Part shown: piece after piece, positions 44,383 through 53,856 of the stretch
Position numbering within the stretch: position 1 is the stretch's first letter
Layout of the letters: each line of letters begins with the position of its first letter
Source: Fluviicola sp.
GTDB taxonomy: Bacteria > Bacteroidota > Bacteroidia > Flavobacteriales_D > Crocinitomicaceae
Reading direction: 5' to 3'
Assembly (NCBI GenBank): GCA_029866325.1
Contig: JARWZO010000004.1
Location: 1-64,000, forward strand
Length of the DNA: 64,000 nucleotides
Notes under the pieces: generated by a model
What the model saw: the letters and a program-made list of their open reading frames with translations, nothing else
Database searches by the model: none
Told to the model about the DNA's origin: nothing
Position numbers and translations under genes: made by a program

Positions 44383-45684
44383 ATGACAACACAGCAATTT
44401 TCTAAAAACGCACTCATTTTTGTACTGATCACCATTGCAATGGACGCAATAGGTCTGGGAATCATTATTCCCTCGCTTCCTTCGCTTATTGCAGATGCTT
44501 CGGGATTAAGCATTACTGAATCTTCCAAATATTCAGGTCCGGTTTTAGCAACCTATGCATTGATGCAATTTTTGTTTTCTCCGCTAATCGGGAATTTGAG
44601 TGATCGATATGGAAGAAAGCCGGTAATATTGATTTCATTGTTTGGTTTAGGTATTGACTATGTGTTCATGTATTTTGCACCAAGTTTGATATGGTTGGTT
44701 ATAGGACGTGGTATTTCTGGAATGTTTGGAGCAAGTTTTACTACTGCTGCAGCCTACATAGCAGATATTTCAACGAATGAAAACCGCGCTAGAAATTTCG
44801 GAATGATAGGGGCAGCTTTTGGCGTTGGATTTATTGTGGGACCTGCAATTGGTGGTTTGGTTTCAGATTGGGGCGTTCGTGTACCTTTTTTAGTCGCGGC
44901 TTTTTTCTCGTTGGCTAATTTTATTTACGGCCTCTTTTTCCTGAAAGAGTCTTTGCCGGTTGAACAGCGAAGAAAGTTCGAGTGGAAACGAGCAAATCCG
45001 ATTGGTGCATTGATTCAAATACAGCGATTTAAGCGCAATAAATACTTGTTTTTAGTAGTCTTCATGGTGCTGATGGCAAATATGTCTGTTCATGCATTAT
45101 GGAGTTATTATAACATGGCCCGTTACGGATGGTCAGCAAAAGAAGTCGGGTTGTCACTTGCCGTAGTTGGTGTTTCATTCGGGCTCATTCAAGGCGTGTT
45201 CGCGGGTGTTGTAGTAAAGAAAATTGGTGAGAAAGGTGCTGCCATTTTGGGTGTCATAACATTAACCATCGTTACCGCTGCAATTGGAGTATTACCCTAC
45301 GGATGGATGATGTACTTAATCATCGTTCCTTATGCGTTTTCAGGTATTTTTGATCCAAGTGTAAGATCAATCATTTCAGCTCAAACTGCTCGAAATGAAC
45401 AGGGAGAATTACAGGGGATTTTTACAAGTTTAATGAGTGTTGCTGAAGTAATCGGCCCGATTGTAATGATGTGGTTGTTTTACAAATCTACACCTTATGC
45501 TGCCGAACAGCCTGTTTTTTATGGTATTCCGTTTTTTGTAGCAGCAATTATTGGATTGGGAGCTTTTTTCTTGTTGCGTTGGGTCTTCAAAGCACAAAGC
45601 GAGTTCAATACTCCTGAAGTTTTGTATGAAAATCCGGAGACCACAGCAGTTGAAGTGGAAAATGTGGAAGATACGCTAAAGTAG
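44383..45684 (+). CDS. MFS transporter, TCR/Tet family
   Basis: A 433-residue inner-membrane protein with 12 predicted membrane helices and a proton-antiporter arrangement. Motif A, GNLSDRYGRKP (70-80), lies between helices 2 and 3, and the charged AMDAIGLGIIIPSLP in helix 1 and GAAFGVGFIVGPAIGG (motif C) in helix 5 place it near TetA-like drug:H+ antiporters. Similarity to TetA does not establish tetracycline resistance; many chromosomal relatives export other compounds. The C-terminal tail (about 410-433) is acidic. Confidence 0.85.
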   Translation: MTTQQFSKNALIFVLITIAMDAIGLGIIIPSLPSLIADASGLSITESSKYSGPVLATYALMQFLFSPLIGNLSDRYGRKPVILISLFGLGIDYVFMYFAPSLIWLVIGRGISGMFGASFTTAAAYIADISTNENRARNFGMIGAAFGVGFIVGPAIGGLVSDWGVRVPFLVAAFFSLANFIYGLFFLKESLPVEQRRKFEWKRANPIGALIQIQRFKRNKYLFLVVFMVLMANMSVHALWSYYNMARYGWSAKEVGLSLAVVGVSFGLIQGVFAGVVVKKIGEKGAAILGVITLTIVTAAIGVLPYGWMMYLIIVPYAFSGIFDPSVRSIISAQTARNEQGELQGIFTSLMSVAEVIGPIVMMWLFYKSTPYAAEQPVFYGIPFFVAAIIGLGAFFLLRWVFKAQSEFNTPEVLYENPETTAVEVENVEDTLK

Positions 45685-45785
45685 TTGTCCTTACAAGCGT
45701 TTAAAAAAGGAGCATTGCTTCCCGAGGAAGAATTAGTGGATCAAAACGAAGTTTAAGGTCTTGTTTAGCTCAACGTGATTCAGTT

Positions 45786-47738
45786 TTATAGCTTATCAAA
45801 TACCAGCACGATTTTATTAAAATCCGCAGCAGCATTCATTACTTTTTCATAAAGCGGATATTCCTCTACCGTATAAGACGTGCGCTTGTAATATTCCTTT
45901 ACATGAATGATCAATTGATTTCCCTTTATTTCATAAGAGGAGATGAACCCACATGAATTGCCGACAACATCCGGTTCAACATTAATGGTTAATTCTTCAG
46001 GGTTTTTGATGGTTTGACCTTCAGGAATGGTGATGGTAATCGTGCGGTTATACTCGCGCTGATACCCCGATTCAACAGGTAGTTTACGCTCCTCTTGGTT
46101 ATACAACTCAGCTTGCGGACCGATCAATAAACCAACTTTTAAGAGTGTTTTCTCACCCGCTTTTTCCATAAACGTAGCACCGCTCATGGTGGCTCTTCCG
46201 ATAAATGGTTTAATGCCCATCAAATCGCTGTTGTCGTTCTCGTAAACTTCGTTTTGCAATTTGGCGTCTTTGTCAAAATAAAGTAGAAACTCCGAACATT
46301 CTTTTTTCTTGGCTTCAGGGTTAAGCAGGTTGAGAATGGCTTGCGGAAATTGAGCTTTGTATCCGGTCACTTCGCGCTCCAAGTTAATCGTACAGTCGGA
46401 AATATCATCGTTGAATTGCACCCCGATTGTGATGACATCCATTGATTCTTCACTTTTCGTACCATGAATATCTTTTATCTTGCCAACAGCAGTTATCAAC
46501 TCATTTAAGGCGATTTCTTTGATGAAAAGTCCTTTGTTGTTGGTAAGGTAAAATGGCGGGAATCCCAATCGCGAAACAAGATCGGGAGACATAAAAAGAT
46601 CTAGGTCATTGATGTAAATGAGGTTTTCTTCCAGAAAGTTATACGCCTCATAATCCCAAAGAAAAGGATTCTCGGTTTTATCGCTGGTCAATACAAATTC
46701 ATGTTTGATCTTCATTTCACGCAACAATTGCAGCATGAGTTTGGTCATTCCCTCTTCATCGGTCAGTTTTTTTGACAGAATCATATCAATGTCAAACGAA
46801 CCTTCAAAACCACCGTCGAGGATTCTGATTTCGGCTTTTAGTTTATTTTCCAATGCACGTATCCGATCTTCCAGAGGAGCATCTTCCGCAACTCCGGTAG
46901 ATGCAATAAACTTCGCCATTGCCTTCTGTGTTTTTTTAGAAGGTTGTTCGTACATATTCCCGTGAATGATTTTAGTGATTTTTTCATACGTATAGAATTG
47001 TGAAATACCACTTTCAGTATTTTTATCGACCTTGTAATACGCTTTTTTGAGACTGGCTTCGTAAGGCGACCAACTTTCATCTTTTACCCCCGCAACGTCG
47101 GTTACATGAACAAACATACGTCTGATGAAACCCGAGGTAGAGTCTCGCGTAAAACGCGGCATTCCATTGACAGGATGAATGAGGTATTCGAGGTGTTTCG
47201 GACAAATGATATCCAAATCAACCTCTTTTTTCAGCGTACCACTTTCAAGTGTCATAACGTTTCCGCTAAAAACCGGACTGCGCTGAATGTAGTGTAGGTA
47301 CTCGATGTAACTGCCTTTTTCGATACCGTCAAAGGCAAAGTAACGATACTCTACATACCCATCTTCGTCTTTTGATTCCTGAATATCATCTTTGTCTAAC
47401 TCAATGATTTTTCCGTCTGGTTTTATAACACGGGCTTTCAACGTAATGATACTTGCTTCCGAACCCGATGGCACATACATTTTGTTGTTGTTCTCGATGG
47501 CTGCGTCTGTATTCAAAAGCGTAATTGTGTGAACAAGGTTGAATTGAACCATGTCTTCGGTTTTAGGATTCAATTCCACGCTGCGCTTTTCGTAAACGAT
47601 GACTTCATCTTCGAGCAATTCCTCTTCGGTAAACGTATATTTTTTAGGACTTTTTTCCCAGTCATAGTCTTCGTAGAATCCTTGCGAAAAAAGGCTGCCT
47701 GCAGAAAGTAGCAGCATAACTATAAGTGTCAATTTCAT
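45786..47738 (-). CDS. DUF3857 protein with degenerate transglutaminase domain
   Basis: A 650-residue exported protein: a signal peptide (about 1-19, ending LFSQ), a DUF3857 beta-sandwich (about 45-215) and a transglutaminase-like region (about 250-400). The place of the catalytic Cys motif (GDCKD in the neighbour) reads DEEGMTKL, and the His and Asp segments also lack the triad residues. The protein is therefore probably a non-catalytic binding or scaffold version of its partner. It follows the intact paralogue by six bases and is the third gene of the operon. Confidence 0.8.
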   Translation of the reverse strand: MKLTLIVMLLLSAGSLFSQGFYEDYDWEKSPKKYTFTEEELLEDEVIVYEKRSVELNPKTEDMVQFNLVHTITLLNTDAAIENNNKMYVPSGSEASIITLKARVIKPDGKIIELDKDDIQESKDEDGYVEYRYFAFDGIEKGSYIEYLHYIQRSPVFSGNVMTLESGTLKKEVDLDIICPKHLEYLIHPVNGMPRFTRDSTSGFIRRMFVHVTDVAGVKDESWSPYEASLKKAYYKVDKNTESGISQFYTYEKITKIIHGNMYEQPSKKTQKAMAKFIASTGVAEDAPLEDRIRALENKLKAEIRILDGGFEGSFDIDMILSKKLTDEEGMTKLMLQLLREMKIKHEFVLTSDKTENPFLWDYEAYNFLEENLIYINDLDLFMSPDLVSRLGFPPFYLTNNKGLFIKEIALNELITAVGKIKDIHGTKSEESMDVITIGVQFNDDISDCTINLEREVTGYKAQFPQAILNLLNPEAKKKECSEFLLYFDKDAKLQNEVYENDNSDLMGIKPFIGRATMSGATFMEKAGEKTLLKVGLLIGPQAELYNQEERKLPVESGYQREYNRTITITIPEGQTIKNPEELTINVEPDVVGNSCGFISSYEIKGNQLIIHVKEYYKRTSYTVEEYPLYEKVMNAAADFNKIVLVFDKL

Positions 47739-47744
47739 AAACGT

Positions 47745-49694
47745 TTATTTTTTTTGTAGAACCACCGATTCGTTGGTTGCCGCTTTTTTAAGTGCGAAAA
47801 AACGATTCCAGTCAGCGAATTTATCAGCCGTTAATAGTAGAAAATCAAGTTTCAGGGTTAAGGTCATTACTACACGATCTTCAAAGACAGCATAAGCGAC
47901 ATCAAAGCGGAGAATGTCTGAACTGAATGAAACGTCTTTTGGAACCGATTTCACTTGATATCCTTCCGGAATTTTCAAAATTGTAGTATAAGAATCGAGC
48001 GATTTGTTGTTCAATTCCAGCGGTATTGTACGCTCCGGTTTTATTTCGCCGAATTCAACAAGTTCTTTTTCCAAAATCATGTTGAAGTAGGTTTCATTTT
48101 GGAAACTTGTCACGTAATTATTCACAGTAAATTCCTGTTCAATGATTAATGTGGAATCACGTTCGCCTAAATTGCCGACTTTACTGCTTTTTACGAGGTA
48201 TGAATTATTGCCACGTCTGCCTATCGATTCAACGGCCTTTGAAAGGTCCTTTTCCGGAACATCTTTGAGGTATTGGCCAATTTCAACTTGGTAATATCCG
48301 GTCAACCCTGCTTTGGAACGAGCACTGATGTTTTTACCGTCGATTGTGATAGTAGTCGTATCGGTATAACGTGTTGCCTCTGCAGCTGGAACCGGAACAT
48401 CAATAAGCTCAAAGTTCGATTGATCAATGTGCACCATTGCTTGTTTTCCCTGAATAAATCCGGTAGGTATGACATATTGCTGAAATGGGTTGGTGGCATC
48501 AAGAAAATAATACCGGTCGTTTTCTTTATAAACGGCAATCATGTGATCGTCGCAGTAAGAACTCGGAAATTCGGTGTATTTGTAAGGCAACGCACGCGAA
48601 CCGATCCAGGTAAGATAACTGGTGATGTTGATCGATTTGAGCATGCTGTAAATGAGTGAAGCCATGTCTTTGCAATCGCCGTATCGTTTTCCGATCACTT
48701 TTGAGGGTTGTCGGGGAACAAATCCTCCCATTCCTTCCTCAAACGCAATGTACTTGATGTTGTTTTGAACCCAATAATACACAGCCTTTACCTTTTCGAT
48801 ATCGGAAGTAATGCCCGCCGTGATTGAATCGGCAATCATCTTCAATTCAGTTGAAGGTTTTTCGTTGACCACTTCAGCCACATTGCCGCTGTAATAATCG
48901 TGCAGCTCCTTAGGTGTTCCAAGCACATTGACGGTTTGTTGCTTCGTGCGGAAATAATCGATTTGCGCCAGAATATGCGGCGCGTAATAACGATTGGTCG
49001 GCGCGAAATCTTCTTTTTTGCGTGTTGTGGGTTGTTTCATCACCCATGTTTGAATGCGCACGCCTTTCACGATTTTCTCGGTATATTCCAATTCCGATTC
49101 GGAAACGTTGAACAGTTTGTAGCTAATATGAATAGCGCTGTCTGCTTCAATAATAAAGGTTGTGTTTTCACTTGGAATTGAACTGTTGAAGGTAAATCCG
49201 AACGGAAAATGATATTCGGTGGTTATCGTTTCGTAGTTCAACACCCGCAAAGCTCCTTCGCAAATGGATGGATACAGAAATGCCGTTTCCTTGGTGTCAT
49301 CATGAAATACGCTTCCTTCGGCACCCACATCTCTAGTAGTGAAGCCTGTTGCGGGAATTTTTTTCGATCCTTTTTCGGTTGGAATCAGTGAATAAGCTAC
49401 CAGATTGTCGATCTTTTCAAAGCTCGTAAATTGCACATTGTCTTCACTCAAGGGTAGAATACCGCTTTTATCCAAAACCAAATGCGCCACATCAACCTGA
49501 TGCGTTACCACAGGAACATCCTTTACCAGTTTTATCTTAACTGTCAAACAGTTTTTCGCGAACAAAATCGATTCATTCGGATAGTTGAGTTTGCTTGCTT
49601 CAAGAATTTCAGTTGTTTGCGCGTTGATAAAACCCGGACAAAGAACCAGTGCCAGCAATAGTTTAAAAACGTTCAACCGAGATGATATTATCAT
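47745..49694 (-). CDS. DUF3857 and transglutaminase-domain protein, intact triad
   Basis: A 649-residue exported protein with a signal peptide (about 1-25, ending INAQ), a DUF3857 domain (about 50-225) and a transglutaminase/protease-like core (about 285-405). The triad is visible as Cys341 (KRYGDCKDMASL), His384 (YCDDHMIAVY) and Asp399 (YFLDATNP). A C-terminal DUF2569/beta domain follows. It may cleave or cross-link peptides at the surface. The start at 49694 overlaps the end of the MORN gene by 32 bases, implying coupling. Confidence 0.85.
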   Translation of the reverse strand: MIISSRLNVFKLLLALVLCPGFINAQTTEILEASKLNYPNESILFAKNCLTVKIKLVKDVPVVTHQVDVAHLVLDKSGILPLSEDNVQFTSFEKIDNLVAYSLIPTEKGSKKIPATGFTTRDVGAEGSVFHDDTKETAFLYPSICEGALRVLNYETITTEYHFPFGFTFNSSIPSENTTFIIEADSAIHISYKLFNVSESELEYTEKIVKGVRIQTWVMKQPTTRKKEDFAPTNRYYAPHILAQIDYFRTKQQTVNVLGTPKELHDYYSGNVAEVVNEKPSTELKMIADSITAGITSDIEKVKAVYYWVQNNIKYIAFEEGMGGFVPRQPSKVIGKRYGDCKDMASLIYSMLKSINITSYLTWIGSRALPYKYTEFPSSYCDDHMIAVYKENDRYYFLDATNPFQQYVIPTGFIQGKQAMVHIDQSNFELIDVPVPAAEATRYTDTTTITIDGKNISARSKAGLTGYYQVEIGQYLKDVPEKDLSKAVESIGRRGNNSYLVKSSKVGNLGERDSTLIIEQEFTVNNYVTSFQNETYFNMILEKELVEFGEIKPERTIPLELNNKSLDSYTTILKIPEGYQVKSVPKDVSFSSDILRFDVAYAVFEDRVVMTLTLKLDFLLLTADKFADWNRFFALKKAATNESVVLQKK

Positions 49695-52600
49695 TGTAAT
49701 AGGTTATAATGGTGGTGACTTTTCCGTCCGGTGCATACTCGATTAATTTTCCGTGTAATTTGCCCATCAGGTAGCTTGTTTCCGATTTGATTTTCCCCGA
49801 ATCGTAGTAATAAACATCCTTGCCGTTCAGCATCCCATACAGGTAATCACTTTCGTTGATTTTTACTCCGCTTGCATTGTATTCGTAGGTTTTTCCATGT
49901 GCGTTTCCGTTTTTGTAGCTCTCTTCTTCCCATTTCACACCGTTTTCATGGTATGACAAATAAGTTCCTTCTACTAATCCGTTCACACGCGTGTGTTCGT
50001 TCGATTTTTTACCATTTTTGAAGTAAGAAGTAAAGGTCTGTTTTTTGTTATCAATGGTAATCGGTGCAACCTCATTACCTGTTTTGTCAAGATAAGCGTA
50101 TTTAGTAATGACATCCTGATCGTAGTATCGGATCATCAGAACATCTCCTTCAGTTGTATAATACGTAACTTTTCCTTCGCGATTTCCATTCAGGTAGATG
50201 CCGGTTACTTTCAACTGACCGTTTTCGAAATAGTATTTATAGGTTCCCTGTGTTTCGTCGTTTACATAGTTGACTTCACTTTTGAGTTTTCCGTTACTGA
50301 AATAGTCTTTTTGCAAGCCTTCGCGGTTTCCGTTTACATAATTCACCACGCGCGATAATTTGCCATTGAGGTAGTACCATTTCCATTCTCCGGCACGTTC
50401 CGAATTGACAAATTTACCGGATGTCTCAACCTTACCGTCAGGATAAAACCAGGTATAATCACCATCGGCATTTCCGTTTTTGTAATTCCCGGATGATATG
50501 ATATAGGTGTTTCCCGGGTCTTTTGCTTCTATTTTTCCGTTGTATTCTCCAAACTCATGAATCACGTTTTCATTGGTATCTAAGAACACATTTCTGACAA
50601 TACGGCCAAGATCCCATTCTTCCCATGAAACCAGTTTTCCATTCACGGCATATTCTTTCTGAATACCATTTTTGCTGCCGTTCACAAAATAACTTTCCGA
50701 TTTCGGAGAACCGTCGTCGTAGTAATTAAACCACTCTTTGTCTAAATTACCATTGCTATAAAAACCTTCATTGATCAACATGCCGAATTCGTTGTATTCG
50801 AGGTACAAACCGTTAGGTTCATCATCTTCATACATGCAACTACTTTTCACTTGTCCGTTTGAGAAATACCGAATAAGTGTATCTGTAATCTGACCATTTT
50901 TATAAGTCATTGTTGATTCCGGATTGCCGTACTGATCAAAATAATTCCACTTTCCATCTCGGATATCGTCTTTGATCAATCCTTTAATATTTAGTTTTCC
51001 ACTAGGGTAATTCAGAATGTATTCAATCTGTTTTCCTTTTTTGGTCGCCAATTCTGTTGCAACACCCTTGGTATCGAAATAAATGATTTTAGTTAGTCCA
51101 CCTTTTGAAAATGAAAATTCATGGTATTTCGTTCCGTTTTGATCGTAAAAGATACTCGATCCGTTTTCTTTACCGTTTTCATCCAATGTCACGAAATTGC
51201 TTTTGGTTCCATTGGTGTTGAATTCAGTCATTTCACTAATGCGTTTACCATCGCTGTAAGTACCTTGTTCGCTAACTGTTCCGGTTGAATAATATTCGGT
51301 GTAAGGACCATTATAAAGACCGTTGGTACCGTAAACATAGCTTGCTCCAAGCTGACCATTCGGATGGTATTTTTTCTGTTCTCCCACAACTTTGTCGTCT
51401 TTCAGTTCAAATTCCTGAGACAGTTGTCCGTTTAGGTGATACGATTTAAAGTTGCCGTTGGGCACATCGTGAATGTAGTTGACATCGTATTCCAATGCAC
51501 CGTTCGGATAATAGGATTTATAATTTCCTTCCTTCATGCCTTTACTCAGCGTATAATCTTCTTTGAGTGTACCGTCACGGTAATACGCTTTCACATTTCC
51601 TTCGGCCAAATCATTCACAATCGTGCGTACTTCGTACAATTCACCCGAGAAATAATATTCGCTTCGGGTGATCTTTTCCATCGATTCGTCAAACTCGATT
51701 TTGACCTCAATGTTACCGTTGTACATGTTGAAAAACTGCCAGCTGTCTGACGGTTTTCCGGTTTTGTCAAAATGAGCGATCAAGCGTTTTGATCCGTTGG
51801 GATGGTAGTAGTAAAAGTTCCCAATCGGGGTTACACCATCTGCCATAACCTTTCCGTAACCGTCAAAATACTTTGAATCGTATTCTACGTAAACTTCTTG
51901 TTCCTGACCTTCAAATTCCATGAACTGGCGTGTAATTGTTTTGCGCAACACCGGATTTGCCCATTCAACAAAGGCATCTATCTTGCCTTTCTTCGGTTTT
52001 AGTTTCGATTGCACAAATTCATTGTCAACGTTCACGAAACTATACATGAGCATGGCGTCATACTGTTTTTCGTCCCATACTTTCAGAAGAAACGGCAGGT
52101 AGTGATGGTTCCAAAATTCGAAACTCGATTTGTCATACGTCACATTCTTCAGAATCATGTGCAACTGTCGCCCGTAATTGGATGGAATGGTCAGTTTGAC
52201 CTTGTAATTTTTCTGTAGAGCGATTTTGTTTTTATAAATGAGGTTCAATTCTTCAAAATTATCACCTCCTTCTGTGATGGAAACACCCACAGGTTCTTCT
52301 TCATAAGTTCCATCGCCGATACTTTCCAGAATGTTTACAACGTAACCGGCTCTATCGCTAAACGGTTCAAGAATGAGGCAAGTAGCTAATGAAAGCGTTG
52401 CTTGTACAGACATTCCTTCGTTTGCGGCCATTATACCGATTTTGTAATGACTGGCAGCACTGTAGAAATTACACTGAATGGCGCGCTTAAAATCTTCCAG
52501 TGCCTTGTCGTACATCTTGTTTCGCTCGTACGTCATTCCGCGACTGTGATACAGTGCATGTTGCATAGGAAACAAACGAATTCCTTCTTCATAGGTTTTA

Positions 52601-52950
52601 AGAGCGTCTTCCAAACGGTTGTTTTGATCATAACACGATCCCAGCAACGAGTAAACTAAGTGCTTGAAGTCAAACCGAAGGTCGAAATCAATTAAGTCGG
52701 TTAACACACGTTGAGCATCCTCGTAAGATTCCAATTTATAATAGCTGCGTGCGATTTCGTATTGAGCCGTCGGATAATTGGTATCATTGATCGTAACCTT
52801 TTGGTATTCTTCGATAGCGCGATCAAATTTTTCTTCACTAAAGTATTCGAATCCTTTACCGATTGATGTAGCAGAGTTTTCAAGGCTGAGGTTTTTTTGT
52901 CCCCAACAAATTACCGGAAGGAACAACAATAAAAGGTGGAAAATTTTCAT
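49663..52950 (-). CDS. TPR and MORN-repeat (YwqK-type) exported protein
   Basis: A 1095-residue protein: a signal peptide (about 1-18, ending CWGQ), an N-terminal TPR array (about 25-190; FDRAIEEYQKV, ALKTYEEGIRLFP, YDKALEDFKRAIQ), a connecting domain (about 200-350), and then roughly 26 repeats of ~23-25 residues with the core YYxNGxL/K (about 370-1085). The repeats are of the MORN_2/YwqK type, which form extended beta-sheets. A protein-interaction scaffold in the periplasm or outer membrane is likely. The ATG at 52950 starts the signal peptide; 40 earlier codons in frame are rejected. Confidence 0.82.
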   Translation of the reverse strand: MKIFHLLLLFLPVICWGQKNLSLENSATSIGKGFEYFSEEKFDRAIEEYQKVTINDTNYPTAQYEIARSYYKLESYEDAQRVLTDLIDFDLRFDFKHLVYSLLGSCYDQNNRLEDALKTYEEGIRLFPMQHALYHSRGMTYERNKMYDKALEDFKRAIQCNFYSAASHYKIGIMAANEGMSVQATLSLATCLILEPFSDRAGYVVNILESIGDGTYEEEPVGVSITEGGDNFEELNLIYKNKIALQKNYKVKLTIPSNYGRQLHMILKNVTYDKSSFEFWNHHYLPFLLKVWDEKQYDAMLMYSFVNVDNEFVQSKLKPKKGKIDAFVEWANPVLRKTITRQFMEFEGQEQEVYVEYDSKYFDGYGKVMADGVTPIGNFYYYHPNGSKRLIAHFDKTGKPSDSWQFFNMYNGNIEVKIEFDESMEKITRSEYYFSGELYEVRTIVNDLAEGNVKAYYRDGTLKEDYTLSKGMKEGNYKSYYPNGALEYDVNYIHDVPNGNFKSYHLNGQLSQEFELKDDKVVGEQKKYHPNGQLGASYVYGTNGLYNGPYTEYYSTGTVSEQGTYSDGKRISEMTEFNTNGTKSNFVTLDENGKENGSSIFYDQNGTKYHEFSFSKGGLTKIIYFDTKGVATELATKKGKQIEYILNYPSGKLNIKGLIKDDIRDGKWNYFDQYGNPESTMTYKNGQITDTLIRYFSNGQVKSSCMYEDDEPNGLYLEYNEFGMLINEGFYSNGNLDKEWFNYYDDGSPKSESYFVNGSKNGIQKEYAVNGKLVSWEEWDLGRIVRNVFLDTNENVIHEFGEYNGKIEAKDPGNTYIISSGNYKNGNADGDYTWFYPDGKVETSGKFVNSERAGEWKWYYLNGKLSRVVNYVNGNREGLQKDYFSNGKLKSEVNYVNDETQGTYKYYFENGQLKVTGIYLNGNREGKVTYYTTEGDVLMIRYYDQDVITKYAYLDKTGNEVAPITIDNKKQTFTSYFKNGKKSNEHTRVNGLVEGTYLSYHENGVKWEEESYKNGNAHGKTYEYNASGVKINESDYLYGMLNGKDVYYYDSGKIKSETSYLMGKLHGKLIEYAPDGKVTTIITYYNDNIISVERF

Positions 52951-53066
52951 GTAGTACGCTTTAAAAAACAAGATTAGTTTGAGTGTTAGAAATCTATAAA
53001 CGAAAATAATCATTAATTTGTTCAGTAAGCTTTCGCAGAAGTAGATTTTCAGAATGAGTGCCGAAA

Positions 53067-53531
53067 TCAACGAATCACATAACCGATGATCCCGTCTTTC
53101 TTTTTGAAATAGGTATCAAATTGTTTTGGAGATATGCTGGTGGTTTGTGTGCCGTGGAGGATTTCAATGGTCTTAAGGTTAAACATTCTGCCGTTGATGA
53201 ATGGCTGATCGTAACGGGAATAATGATCGTTGCTCAATTCACCGATGATGAGTGAGGCGTTCTCGGGTAAAATTACCGTTACGGTGTTTTTTAACGTATC
53301 CGTATCGACCAATTGTAAGGGTTTATTCCAGTCAATTTCGTTGTTCTGATCAGTTGAATAGGCACTGTAGGATGTGTTAAACAACGGAAAGCCGGTATAG
53401 GTAGAATCAATTTCATACCGAACTTGTATGGAAGCACCCGAAACGTTGAATAACGCAAAGTATTCATTCCATGAACAAGAGGATAAACAGCTTGTAAGTA
53501 GTAATAGAATGATTATCCGTATTCGTTTCAT
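53067..53531 (-). CDS. Hypothetical lipoprotein
   Basis: A 154-residue lipoprotein with two candidate lipidation sites (LTSC15 and LSSC19; the second fits the lipobox better). The mature protein is beta-rich (YFALFNVSGASIQVRYEIDSTY) and may be an Ig-like or small adhesin-type fold. No family was recognised. It lies 116 bases before the MORN gene on the same strand and could share its transcript. Confidence 0.65.
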   Translation of the reverse strand: MKRIRIIILLLLTSCLSSCSWNEYFALFNVSGASIQVRYEIDSTYTGFPLFNTSYSAYSTDQNNEIDWNKPLQLVDTDTLKNTVTVILPENASLIIGELSNDHYSRYDQPFINGRMFNLKTIEILHGTQTTSISPKQFDTYFKKKDGIIGYVIR

Positions 53532-53856
53532 GCTCTAATTTAAACATTACTTGATAAATAGCTGATGAAATGTTAGATGTGTTAGTCCGCCACGAATCAT
53601 CCTAAGGCTGACACGTAAACGAATAACAAACCGGGTGTGATAAACTGCGAATAACCGCAATGTGGTTTCACAAATACGTGATTCGTGAGGAAGAGAAACG
53701 AAGTTTCTCATATGCGTAAAGAATAGTACAAAGCACGTCATTAGTGAATTCGTGGCTAAAAAAAGCGCGCCGCAAGGTGCAGTGAGCGTTGCACAAGCAC
53801 AGTTCGTGAAACAAAAATCCCCCGGAAGCTAGAACATCACCGGGGGATTCCGGTCT
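53532..53856. other. Intergenic region with palindromes and a terminator
   Basis: No gene is visible. GAGAAAC-GAA-GTTTCTC (53693-53709) is a perfect hairpin, a fragment CCTAAGGCTGA (53593-53603) resembles the CCTNAGGC palindromes elsewhere, and the terminator of the receptor gene lies at 53812-53849. Confidence 0.45.
53812..53849 (-). terminator. Terminator of the beta-barrel receptor gene
   Basis: A perfect 10-bp stem (AATCCCCCGG with CCGGGGGATT), a 14-base loop and, on the minus strand, a following TTTTTG tract, directly after the gene at 53857. Confidence 0.85.

Noticed and set aside
44383-45684. MFS gene as a tetracycline-resistance determinant
   Set aside because: Motifs place it in the TCR/Tet family, but there is no TetR-type repressor gene or mobile context, and many chromosomal members transport other compounds.
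49663-52950. YwqK-type MORN protein as a toxin-antitoxin antitoxin
   Set aside because: MORN_2 proteins are sometimes labelled antitoxins, but this one is exported, 1095 residues long, has TPRs and has no toxin-like neighbour.
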